From Cheiracanthium punctorium (lineage: Eukaryota; Arthropoda; Arachnida; Araneae; Cheiracanthiidae), in the NCBI GenBank assembly GCA_038373885.1, contig JAWZYV010006135.1, positions 1-64,000 on the forward strand: a DNA stretch of 64,000 nt, read 5' to 3'. Below are positions 55,755 to 64,000 of the stretch, in pieces. Below the pieces are notes generated by a model, which was not told the origin of the DNA, ran no database searches, and saw only the letters and a program-made list of their open reading frames with translations. The translations under genes and the position numbers were made by a program. Each line of letters begins with the position of its first letter. Position 1 is the first letter of the stretch.

Positions 55755-57560
55755 AATTTTATACTGTTTGGAAGGTGATTCGCCGTCGACAAATTACGTG
55801 GGCAAAGACACATGAGGTTTCAAATTAATAGCACTCGAGCTAATAAGATATATTTGACCGTGAAACCGTTTCACAATTTATGCGCTTCATTTATCCTTAT
55901 CCTTCATGTGGTACTTAATAGAAAATATTTTTTTCATCATTGAAATAAATAATTCATCAGTGCAAGAAATTTTAACTGAATAATTCACAGCAGATATAGT
56001 ATGACGGTTGCACTTGGCAACGAAACGGCCCTTTTTCACTTTCCATCATTCTCGAACACAAATTATTGATTGACTTATAAACAAAGCCACGCATAATTAG
56101 CTGATATGAATAACATATTAAGCAACCTTTTTTAAATTGTTTCTTGGGGCTATATAAATGCTGGTAGTCACGAAAACAATATTTTCTATGTCAATAATTC
56201 GGCGTGCATTACGAGATGTGTCTGTCGAAATACGGTCAAACGGTCTTCAGATATCGGGAAGAAAGATAGATGTTTAAAACATTATTAACCCTTTCAGTCT
56301 CAACGATGTCAGTTGGAATCATAACATGCACAGCCGTTTTCCACAGTTCTGTATTTGGATTACATTTGTAACTGTATTTTCTTTGGATAATGCAGCATTT
56401 TGCATACTATAAAGAAAATACAATTACAAAAATATTTCAAATGCAGAAAACACTTGTATTTGATACAAATCCTATTGGCACCACTGGGACTTAAAGAGCT
56501 AATTACGAGCAAACTTAACATAAAATCATTCGTACGGGATGTACTAACTCTTTGTACCGTAACAATTCGAGTGGAAGTTAATAAAAAAATAATGACTAAA
56601 TAATAACAAGAAGCTGTATTGAACGCACAGGCTTTGGAGAAATGTACTGATCTCGAGAATCCGTTTGAGACCATATTAAATTAATACTGAAAAGTAAATC
56701 CAGTTGATTAAGAAACTTCAAGCAAACTTTATAAAAATCCCAGATGTATGAAATGAATATATATCATCAAAAAAGAGCTAAGAACCATTCAAGTTAAACT
56801 GACTTTCAAACAAAATAAACCTAATAAAAAGAGATTTATCTTTGAGAGATAGGATACCATAGAGGCTTCAAGCTTCGTGCGTGAGGGCAGCGGCGGATAA
56901 AGATTTTTTTTTTTTTTTTTTTTTTTGGGGGGGGGGGTCAATTTCTTGAGAAAAGCTTACTTGATATAAACAAAAGCAATATAAATTATTTCGCGAGGAG
57001 CTAATTAATTTTTTAAAAAATAGCTCATTTGAATGGAGTGTGAATAAACCAAAATGTAAGCAATATGTTTTTAGTGTGGGTGGGTGAGGTTCCTAGACCC
57101 TCCCTTGGATCTACAACTACTTGAGGTTTTTAATTTTAAATTAAAAAACCACTAAATAGATTTTCATCAATCATAGCTGCCTAACATTGGCAGTCGTTGG
57201 ACGAGATTTTGAATCTCCAAAAGCTTTGTTAATATCAATCTAATTTTATAAAACCCTCTAAAAGAGTTACAGATGTTACGTTTTGGCGTGAATACGTCTT
57301 TTAATTTGCTTCCATCGTGGGAGGCAATTCAGAAAACTGATGATAGCAAAATGAGGGTATACAGTTTGATGTTGCAGCTACATATCTATCAACTACATCC
57401 AAAATTTAATTACACAACTCAATAGCTAAAGGATCAAAGAATTCATTCAGTTGGGTGAGGACTGTAACGCACTACTTGCGGCGGAGGGAGAAGCGCCGCC
57501 ATTTGGAGGTCGTTTCCCTGCAGGAGGAGGGAATGATAATAATGTCCGTTTAGTGTAAAT
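55755..57560. other. No gene seen
   Basis: AT-rich sequence with a T/G homopolymer junction at about 56907-56938. Short open frames near 56360-56674 lack motifs. Confidence 0.45.
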
Positions 57561-57885
57561 TTTGATTCGAGCCAGATCTCACTACACGAGTCATGATGGT
57601 CGGAGACTTTAATGTCAATGTCTTTCAGGACCGCTCGTTGCCCGACTTCAGGCTTAGCGAGTTTAATCTGTTTTACATCGAAGCTTCTCCAACAATGCTA
57701 GGCAGTGGCGTAGCCAAAGGGGAGGAGGTTAGGGGGATCATACCCCTCCCCCAATGAGGAATTTTTTGCCTTACAAAATGTATAGTCTTCACTCCATTAT
57801 AACACACACGTATACATATATATGAGTTGCAGTAAAGTAATTAAAAAACTTTGTAAAAAACACACATAAGAAGTAAAAGGAAAAA

Positions 57886-57929
57886 GGATACGCGTTTCGT
57901 TCAAAAATTGTTTTGAACTTCTTCAGTCC
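57886..57929 (-). ncRNA. Hammerhead ribozyme-like motif, minus-strand mirror copy
   Basis: Exact mirror of 57986-58029 on the other arm of the palindrome, so a transcript from either strand carries one sense and one antisense core. Confidence 0.5.
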
Positions 57930-57985
57930 AAGCCCTTCGACGTAAAGAACACAGGGTTCCCTGTGTTCTTTACGTCGAAGGGCTT

Positions 57986-58029
57986 GGACTGAAGAAGTTC
58001 AAAACAATTTTTGAACGAAACGCGTATCC
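57986..58029 (+). ncRNA. Hammerhead ribozyme-like motif, plus-strand copy
   Basis: GGA (stem I) - CTGAAGA (57989-57995) - A - GTTCAAAA / TTTTGAAC (8-bp stem II, loop CAAT) - GAA(A) (58017-58020) - ACGCGT, a self-complementary short stem III - TA (cleavage expected after A58026) - TCC closing stem I. This is the order of a type-I hammerhead with weak stem III, as in Penelope-like elements and retrozymes, where dimers are the active form. There is one extra A at the start of stem II. Activity untested. Confidence 0.5.
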
Positions 58030-58468
58030 TTTTTCCTTTTACTTCTTATGTGTGTTTTTTACAAAGTTTTTTAATTACTTTATCGTTTAACACCAGTATT
58101 TTGAGTGTTTTTTCAGATGAGTTGCAGTAGTCGTACCCCTCCCCATTAATAATTTCTGGCAACGCCATTGATGCTAGGTAATACCTGTATTCATGTAACG
58201 TTAACCAGAAATCTCGATCTATCCCGTATGCCATTTGTTTCGTATTTTTCGTATCGCAGCCCAATCATTAATAAAGTTATAGCATAGTAATTATTTGCTT
58301 ACTTCACTTCCTTCCTGAATCCGATGAAACTCAAAAATAAAATATGACTCGTTATGTACACGTATTCAACGGAAACACCCGGCCGTGTCCACCCAGGACA
58401 CACCTCACCCCTATTTTTTTCTTTTCAATACAGATCAAGCTATCACAAATGTCTATATATATATATGT

Positions 58469-58645
58469 TACGGTAAAAGCCCGAAGTCTGGTAAATCCTA
58501 AGTTTTACCTTTAAAACCTAGATTTTACAAAAGTGGCTTGGTAAAGTCCGCAGTGCGGTTTAATATGATTTCATTTCGGGCTTTTACCAAGCCTTTGCGG
58601 TAAAACCTAGGAATTACCAACTCCTTCCGGTAAAAGCCCGAAACG
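58469..58645. repeat. Cluster of GGTAAAAGCCCGAA motifs, direct and inverted
   Basis: The exact 14-mer occurs at 58472-58485 and 58629-58642, and inverted at 58575-58588, with many related pieces between (GGTAAATCCTAAG, GGTAAAACCTAGG, GGTAAAGTCC). It looks like a compact foldback element with an unusual repeated vocabulary; family not recognised. Confidence 0.5.
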
Positions 58646-58686
58646 CGGGATTACTTATGATAGGATTTTCCATTGGCAGCTATATC

Positions 58687-58850
58687 CATAGCTGCCAACT
58701 TTTACGGTTTTTCTGGAAGATTACCCACCACTATTTTCTAAACTCTTCTTACTTCTAAATTAAAACTTGGATTCTCCGCTCTTTCAAAGTAACTATAAAA
58801 GATAATGGTGGGTAGTCTTCCGGAAAAATCATACAAGTTGGCAGCTATGC
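58687..58850. mobile_element. Small foldback MITE
   Basis: The left arm ATAGCTGCCAACTTTTACGG and right arm (minus strand) ATAGCTGCCAACTTGTATGA continue as inverted copies (GGAAGATTACCCACCACTAT / GGAAGACTACCCACCATTAT) for about 55 bp. A further GGCAGCTAT stands just outside the left end. Confidence 0.7.
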
Positions 58851-59329
58851 ATATCGTATATATTGTGTCTCAAAAAGGTTAAACACGCTATAATTTTTTA
58901 ATTGATAATAAAAATTGTAAAAGTGATGGAAATGAGGTACGATTGAAGAGTACGTCGATGGAACCAGACTTCGAAACGATTATTTTCTTTTTCAGGGGGA
59001 GACTACGATTAGATTACAATAATCAAACCAATAAAAATTTTCAATTACGGTTATGCATAGTGAGATTACGATTACTAAATATTTTTTGTGAATATTCATA
59101 GCTTTTTAACTGTACAATTTTCACGCACAGGACTGAAATAATTATTAGTGAGCAAATAGCTCATGTGTCAGAGAAGGTAATTGACAAAAAACTCCAAATA
59201 GGAGAAGATACAAGTATCGATTTCAAATTCCTAGAATGCTTGACTTTTCTTCCAAATAAAATTTAATGTACAGTAAAATACATTTTAAATATCGAACAAT
59301 AGGGTCGATTTTACTGTAAAGCGAGCCTA

Positions 59330-59580
59330 TGCGACCTCCTAGGATGTCCGTTTTTAACACTTCCCCAACAAGGTTGAAAAGTGTTTATGATTTCGGTCTG
59401 TCTACCTGTCCATCCGTCCGTGTTCTAACTCCCGTAAATATGCATTTATGTGTTGTTCTTATCTGCTGTACCATGTCCCCTATTGAAAATGGTCTATGTA
59501 GCATTTACAGTTATTCTACAGGAACACTCAAAATATTCCCAATACATTGCGCTCTGTGGGAGATTATTCTTTAACCCTTT
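59330..59580 (-). repeat. Dispersed repeat, family P, inverted copy
   Basis: On the minus strand it shares GTTCCTGTAGAATAACTGTAA, GGAGTTAGAACACGGACGGA and AACCTTGTTGGGGAAGTGTT with 48050-48275 and 62215-62420. The open frame 59329-59574 is a shadow of this repeat. Confidence 0.55.
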
Positions 59581-59584
59581 ATCT

Positions 59585-60355
59585 ACTGACAAGTACCGTT
59601 AAATTAAAATTGTGAAAAAACTATTCATTGTAATCATTCCTTTGAAAAATCACTATCAAATATTTCATTTAGTCAGCTTACATCACGATTGCATGTTCTA
59701 TTAAGAGTAGATTGTTTTAAATAGACAGCTTTTCGCTTACTTCCTAATCATGTCGTGTCCCTTCCTCCCCCAAAAGAGCATTAGTGAATTTTCAGACGTC
59801 TGCTTTAAGATTAAAGGATTAGATTTTCTAAAAGTGTGTTAATCAAAGTATTACTTGACTCCTTCAGATTTGCTGGTCCTATATTCTTTTGAAAAAGACT
59901 CTTTAACTCTTTATAAAACCAGCCATCAAACGTATAGCTTATGCTTATTAATTTTTTCGCAATTTTCTTTTTTATTTCATTAGTAAGTATTTATAATTCA
60001 TTGCCTAACTATAACAAGAGAAAACAAATAGATTCAAGGTAATATTCTTGCCAATTCTTAATTCAATAGATAAAGGTTAAAGCGTATCACCCTACTACTA
60101 TGCAGCTACGCTGATCCCTGACTCCAAGATAAAACTTTTTCCCGCCATTACTGCAAAAGGTTTGCAAAGTTAATCACCAAAAACCTAATAAAATCTACAC
60201 CGTTTGTACTATGTGCTTAAAAAATTCCATAATTATGCATAAAAATATAGAAAACAATCTGCGCGCTTTAAAAATCTAAAAATCCACACGTTCCCTCATT
60301 TTTAAGCAATTTTTGCTCTTTTCAGCTCCATTTTATTTCCGAGAGTAAATGGAGT
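59585..60355. other. No gene seen
   Basis: AT-rich sequence without motifs or repeats that I can delimit. Confidence 0.45.
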
Positions 60356-60361
60356 TAATCA

Positions 60362-60575
60362 TTTGCGTGACGAAATTAGCCAATACAAGTGAAAATGACT
60401 TCATACTGATGTCACAATCATCAGGCTTTTTCCAGATTTATAATTCCCCCCCCCCCCTAGATTAAAAAATGTGAATAATTTGCGTGACAAAATTAGTGAA
60501 ACTGATGAAGGCAAGTGAAACTGATTTCATATTGATTTCACAATTATCAGGCTTTTCCCCAGTTCGTTCTAATGC
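60362..60575. repeat. Tandem duplication, ~118-bp period
   Basis: TTTGCGTGACGAAATTAG (about 60362) recurs as TTTGCGTGACAAAATTAG (about 60480), and CACAATCATCAGGCTTTTT recurs as CACAATTATCAGGCTTTTC. A C-run lies at about 60447-60458. Confidence 0.6.
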
Positions 60576-60579
60576 GAAA

Positions 60580-61925
60580 ATTTTCTGCACGTTCATAGAA
60601 GAGCATGAAATTCGATTTCAGTGCATTTAATATGAAGTTATTTATTTTAGGTGGTCGAAGATTCGATATATTGAGTGAAGACATACTTTCGTGAAATGTT
60701 CTTTCAAGCGCCGTTGTGATTGACTCCACAACGGGCTTCTAGTTTTAGACATATTCTGCTACTTGAAATGAAACAAAATTGATATATGTTATTAAGGATT
60801 ACAAGATGAAGCTCTCCATCGCAAATAGTGTCTGTACCGTCAATATTTCTTCTACAAAAGCACTCAAAATAATTTCTATACAATACGGTTAATGGAAGTT
60901 TAGAGACAGGCATCCATTTAAAGTACTTTATACTATCCTACAATATAATTATAGTTAATAATCCGATGACAATCGTGCGCCTCCCTCAAAAGTCGACAGT
61001 GTTGGCGGCTTTTGCGATGTATTGCCAAATATGATGCGACACACACAGGCTTAGTCTCACCCTCCGTGCCAACCTGTCAAAACGCCCTTTCTCCTTATAC
61101 CCCCTGATTTTTTCGAAATTCCCCCCATTCTTCTCAGAATGCTGTTTGGACAAGAAAAATGTTATAGATGGTCCCTCATGCAGGAGCAAGGGAACCCAGC
61201 GAGGGTCAATTCTAGGGTCACGCACGGCAATTGTTGACCCGAAGCAGTTTCACTAAAAAAGAGATTTTCGTTGAATGTTTTGTATAAAGCGTTTTCTCTC
61301 GAAAGAAAACTCTCAATTTCATTTACACGTTCTTTTCTTCGAGTTTGGAGATCCAAATTTATTTCAAAATGAGATTTTGTTTGCCGGAAGTAGAGCTTTT
61401 CATCGAAGTCAAATAAATATTATTTTATCAAACATTCCATAAAATCTTGGTATATGATTTCAGTCATCATTTACAAGATATATTTTTAAGCAAGTTATTG
61501 AAAAGATGTATTTATCAAAGTCGATAGATATATCGACTAAAATGCTAACGTTTAATCGAAACATGTATCTATTAAAGTAGGATTTAAACTTTAAAATAAC
61601 GATAAAGAGTTTATGATTTTAATAAATATTATTTTGTACCTTCATATAACATGTAACTGAACATTATGGATTTACCTATACATATTACACTAAATTTTAT
61701 TTAAAAATAATTTTAATCGAAAAGTAAATAGGATATAGATGAAATTAAGTTTTATTGTTATACAATAAAACCTGTCTTAAATAGAAAGACATACTTTTGT
61801 TCAAGACTTTCTGTTTTCTTCATTTACCGTTGAATAAAAATTATATAGAAATGGACTAAGTGTCCACTGGACCAAGAAATATTTTTTTTAAATAATGAGT
61901 TTATACTTATTATGATGTTTATTCC
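60580..61925. other. No gene seen
   Basis: AAAAGTCGACAGTGTTGGCGG at about 60988 is a faint copy of the family-H AAAAGTCGCCAAG palindrome. Minus-strand open frames at 60986-61225 and 61162-61356 have no recognised domain. Confidence 0.4.
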
Positions 61926-61929
61926 AAAC

Positions 61930-62420
61930 AGTATTTAAAAGGTGAAGTATAGTTGGAATACGCTTGGCGAAGATTGTAAAACAGTTTTAGTAGGCGATTT
62001 TAAGATAGATTTCGATTTCGAAGATGGGTTTTATGGAACAAGGAAGAAAAATACGGCACACTTATGAATGATGATACATTTTCCAACTTAATGGAATAAG
62101 GAAGAAAAATAGGGACGACACAAATTATGATGCGCTTTTAATATATAGCACTTTAGTGCGTATTTAAAATCTGGAAGTGTTTCAGATTTTCTTTTTTTTA
62201 CACCTGCAATATACATTATAGACAATGTCCATAGAGCATAATATATAGAAATCTTGAATGTTCCTGTAAAAGAATTCCTATCATATATGTTACTTTCAAT
62301 AAAATAACGTACATACATTTCAGAGCAATCGATGAATATTTACGAGTTGGAGCACAGATAGGCAAGCAAACTTAAATCCTAAGTTATTTTCAACTTTGTT
62401 GGAAGTGTTAAAAAGAGGTG
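61930..62420. repeat. Family-T unit (inverted) followed by family-P copy
   Basis: 61935-62110 is the reverse complement of the 40440 and 55260 units (AGGTGAAGTATAGTTGGAAT, AAAACAGTTTTAGTAGGCGA). 62215-62420 is a family-P copy (GAATGTTCCTGTAAAAGAAT, TTTGTTGGAAGTGTTAAAAA). Confidence 0.6.
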
Positions 62421-62599
62421 TAGTAAAAATTTCAGAAAGGTTAGTTTAAAAAATATAGTTTGGATTTCCCTTCCCTTACCCAACAGTAAGTGAGGATTGT
62501 ATGAATTTTGATCTATTCTAAAATGAAAGGAGTTTAAGGGAGACAGAGTAACCTCTAGACCAGGAGTGTTTTAATCAATCTTCCTTACTGTAAAATGTT

Positions 62600-63000
62600 G
62601 TAGGGCTTTTCCACTCTCTCCTGAGAAACAAACACTGCAGTGCTTTTCTATGCAGAAAATTGACTTTACATACTCAAGGTTTGAGGAAAAATTACTGAAT
62701 ACTTTCCAACCACACTTTTTTCTTTCTTTTTTTCTCCTTATTCTGAAAACTTGATTCCATTACAATTAAGTTTCTCTAATGCAGTTAGAAAACATTAGTT
62801 CCATCATTTTAATGTTCTTCTGATTGCATTACAGAAATTTTGTATCATAATAACATTAGAATGAATGTTTTCAGAATAAAGAAAAAAGAGAGAATGGTAA
62901 AAAAATATTCAATAGTTTGTATAAAAGTTTGACTTTGTGAAGGCAGTTTTCTCCATAGAAAAGCACTGCAGAGAGCGTTTCTATGGAAAGAGTAAAGAAA
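62600..63000. mobile_element. Foldback element, ~190-bp arms
   Basis: The left arm CTGCAGTGCTTTTCTATG..AGAAAA pairs with the right arm TTTTCTCCATAGAAAAGCACTGCAG, and inner phrases (TTATTCTGAAAAC / GTTTTCAGAATAA) pair close to the centre. No coding capacity; no target duplication identified. Confidence 0.65.
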
Positions 63001-63120
63001 CCCCTTAAGAATTGAAATTTTGATAAAGGAAATATCAAACTGTTCCCAAAGTGATTTGATTAAAAGGAAACCCTTTTTACACTCTCAGGAATAGAATAAA
63101 ATCACACCTCACCTCTAGAG

Positions 63121-63408
63121 CAGCAGTTCCTAACCCCTTAACATATTTTACCCTCCAATAAAGAAAAAGTTACGATGGCGGCCCCTCACATTCCTTAACA
63201 GAGTTTTTTATTCTTCAACAATGAAAATTTAAACGGCTTTTCAAAAAAATAGTGTTATTGGTAAGTGCGAATAAACATTTTAAGCAAGTGTGTTTTGCTG
63301 TAAAAATAAGAATAAATAAAATTATTTTTTAAAACATGCATTATCACTTGCTCTTTGGTTGTGTGTCTTGCAAACCCCCTGGAAACGCTCTGCACTTGGG
63401 AACCGCTG
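63121..63408. mobile_element. hAT-type MITE (CAGCGGTTCC ends)
   Basis: Ends CAGCAGTTCCTAACC and (minus strand) CAGCGGTTCCCAAGTG, the classic hAT/Charlie-type terminus. Flanks CTCTAGAG (63113-63120) and TTCTAAAG (63409-63416) form a mutated 8-bp duplication matching the nTCTAnAn preference. Confidence 0.7.
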
Positions 63409-63877
63409 TTCTAAAGGGTGGAGGTTATTTGACTGCCTGTGAACAATCTTTTCATTTTAGAATATGATTTTTTATTTTAAGAAATGAAAAACAAAAAAAT
63501 GCTTGTAATAATCACTTTTATTATGTTCTTGATTATTTACATAACAAGTAATTATATCAGACCATATGACAAGTGTTTATGTATAAAATAAAGACTAGCT
63601 AATTGATGAATATGAATAAGTTAGTATTAAAACCAATTCTAAAATAAATGCTTCAGAAAGTAACTAATTCATTGATCTGCAAAAAAAGAAATTGGTTAAA
63701 ATACAATTTCAGTTAATAGTTATGATACATTAGAGTTTAAAATCAGTAGAAAACTATCAACTGACTTTTGATTCAGCACAGCAGAATACATTGGAATGTT
63801 AATTTGCGTTTACTTGCTAATTACTGTCGACCAATATCTACTTAACACAGAAAAAAAATATAGGGTGTCTCGGTAAA

Positions 63878-63878
<1 letters not shown>

Positions 63879-63922
<44 letters not shown>
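63879..63922. repeat. (TA)n microsatellite
   Basis: About 21 uninterrupted TA units. The open frame 63810-63998 reads through it and is an artefact. Confidence 0.9.
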
Positions 63923-63923
<1 letters not shown>

Positions 63924-64000
63924 TACCCATTGTTTTACTCCATCAAATTCAGTTTTCTTTTTCTGATTTAACAATGTTTGGATTTCTATCTCCTGCATGT

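Larger units (their letters stand above)
57835..58116. mobile_element. Palindromic insertion with hammerhead-like cores, 13-bp TSD
   Basis: ATGAGTTGCAGTA stands at 57822-57834 and 58117-58129, enclosing 282 bp. Within it, 57833-58082 is a 250-bp inverted repeat: two 124-bp arms identical by inspection around a TT spacer (57957-57958), followed by 34 unpaired bases. Each arm carries a hammerhead-like core. The TSD length and hammerhead suggest a Penelope-like retroelement 3' region that inserted as an inverted dimer. Confidence 0.7.
57703..58170. mobile_element. hAT-type MITE inside the endonuclease relic
   Basis: Ends CAGTGGCGTAGCCAAAGG and (minus strand) CAATGGCGTTGCCAG; exact 8-bp duplication ATGCTAGG at 57695-57702 and 58171-58178. 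The termini match those of the 23904-26189 element, so the two are probably one family. It is itself interrupted at 57835-58116. Confidence 0.85.
57565..58285 (+). pseudogene. Endonuclease (EEP-like) relic, interrupted
   Basis: VMMVGDFNVNV begins at about 57590, followed by FRLSEFNLFYIEASPTMLG, and, beyond the insertion at 57703-58170, in matching frame, LTRNLDLSRMPFVSYFSY and PIINKV. Removing the insertion and one TSD leaves a plausible continuous endonuclease C-terminal half. It resembles the fragment at 48914-49108 in the GDFNVN motif. Source element (Helentron or LINE) undetermined. Confidence 0.65.

Overview
This window looks like nuclear DNA of an arthropod. It is AT-rich, GT-AG introns run to many kilobases, there is an ionotropic-receptor (IR) gene, and the rest is a dense layer of arthropod-type transposons. 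An arachnid, probably a spider, is my best guess; that rests on the general character of the repeats and not on a diagnostic gene.

The only intact-looking host gene I can reconstruct is on the minus strand, from about 40.36 kb down to 5.26 kb. Eight coding exons with GT-AG junctions and compatible phases give a 423-residue protein with the full IR/iGluR core: ligand-binding lobe S1, TM1, pore loop, TM3, S2, TM4 and a short tail. The coding sequence is about 1.27 kb spread over 35 kb. The two largest introns carry most of the mobile DNA.

Layout. 0-5 kb: intergenic, downstream of the IR gene, with a SINE and three copies of a palindromic motif. 5.25-21.4 kb: IR exon 8 and the 15.7-kb last intron, which holds SINEs, a foldback mariner derivative, a decayed Ty3/gypsy retrotransposon (8422-15506, ATAT target duplication), a further LTR (15511-17872) split by a hAT transposase relic, an 8-bp-TSD hAT MITE and a 2-kb repeat (family H, copy A). 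21.4-32.2 kb: IR exons 7 to 3, with a piggyBac-type MITE and a four-level nest (Tigger-like element > hAT element > SINE > MITE) in the intron between exons 7 and 6. 33.4-39.9 kb: three more family-H copies, two of them head to tail, inside intron 2. 40.1-40.4 kb: IR exons 2 and 1. 40.4-64 kb: no confident host gene; MITEs, Helitron/Helentron relics (helicase C-terminus, endonuclease fragments), a 170-185-bp tandem array, and at 57.6-58.3 kb an endonuclease relic broken by a hAT MITE that is itself broken by a perfect 250-bp palindrome carrying hammerhead-ribozyme-like cores.

Two items deserve most attention. The first is the palindromic, hammerhead-bearing insertion with a 13-bp target duplication. 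The second is the family-H elements, whose distinctive GGCGAAAT/CGCCAA palindromic module also occurs inside the LTRs of an unrelated gypsy retrotransposon. All homology statements come from motif recognition by eye; no database search was run.
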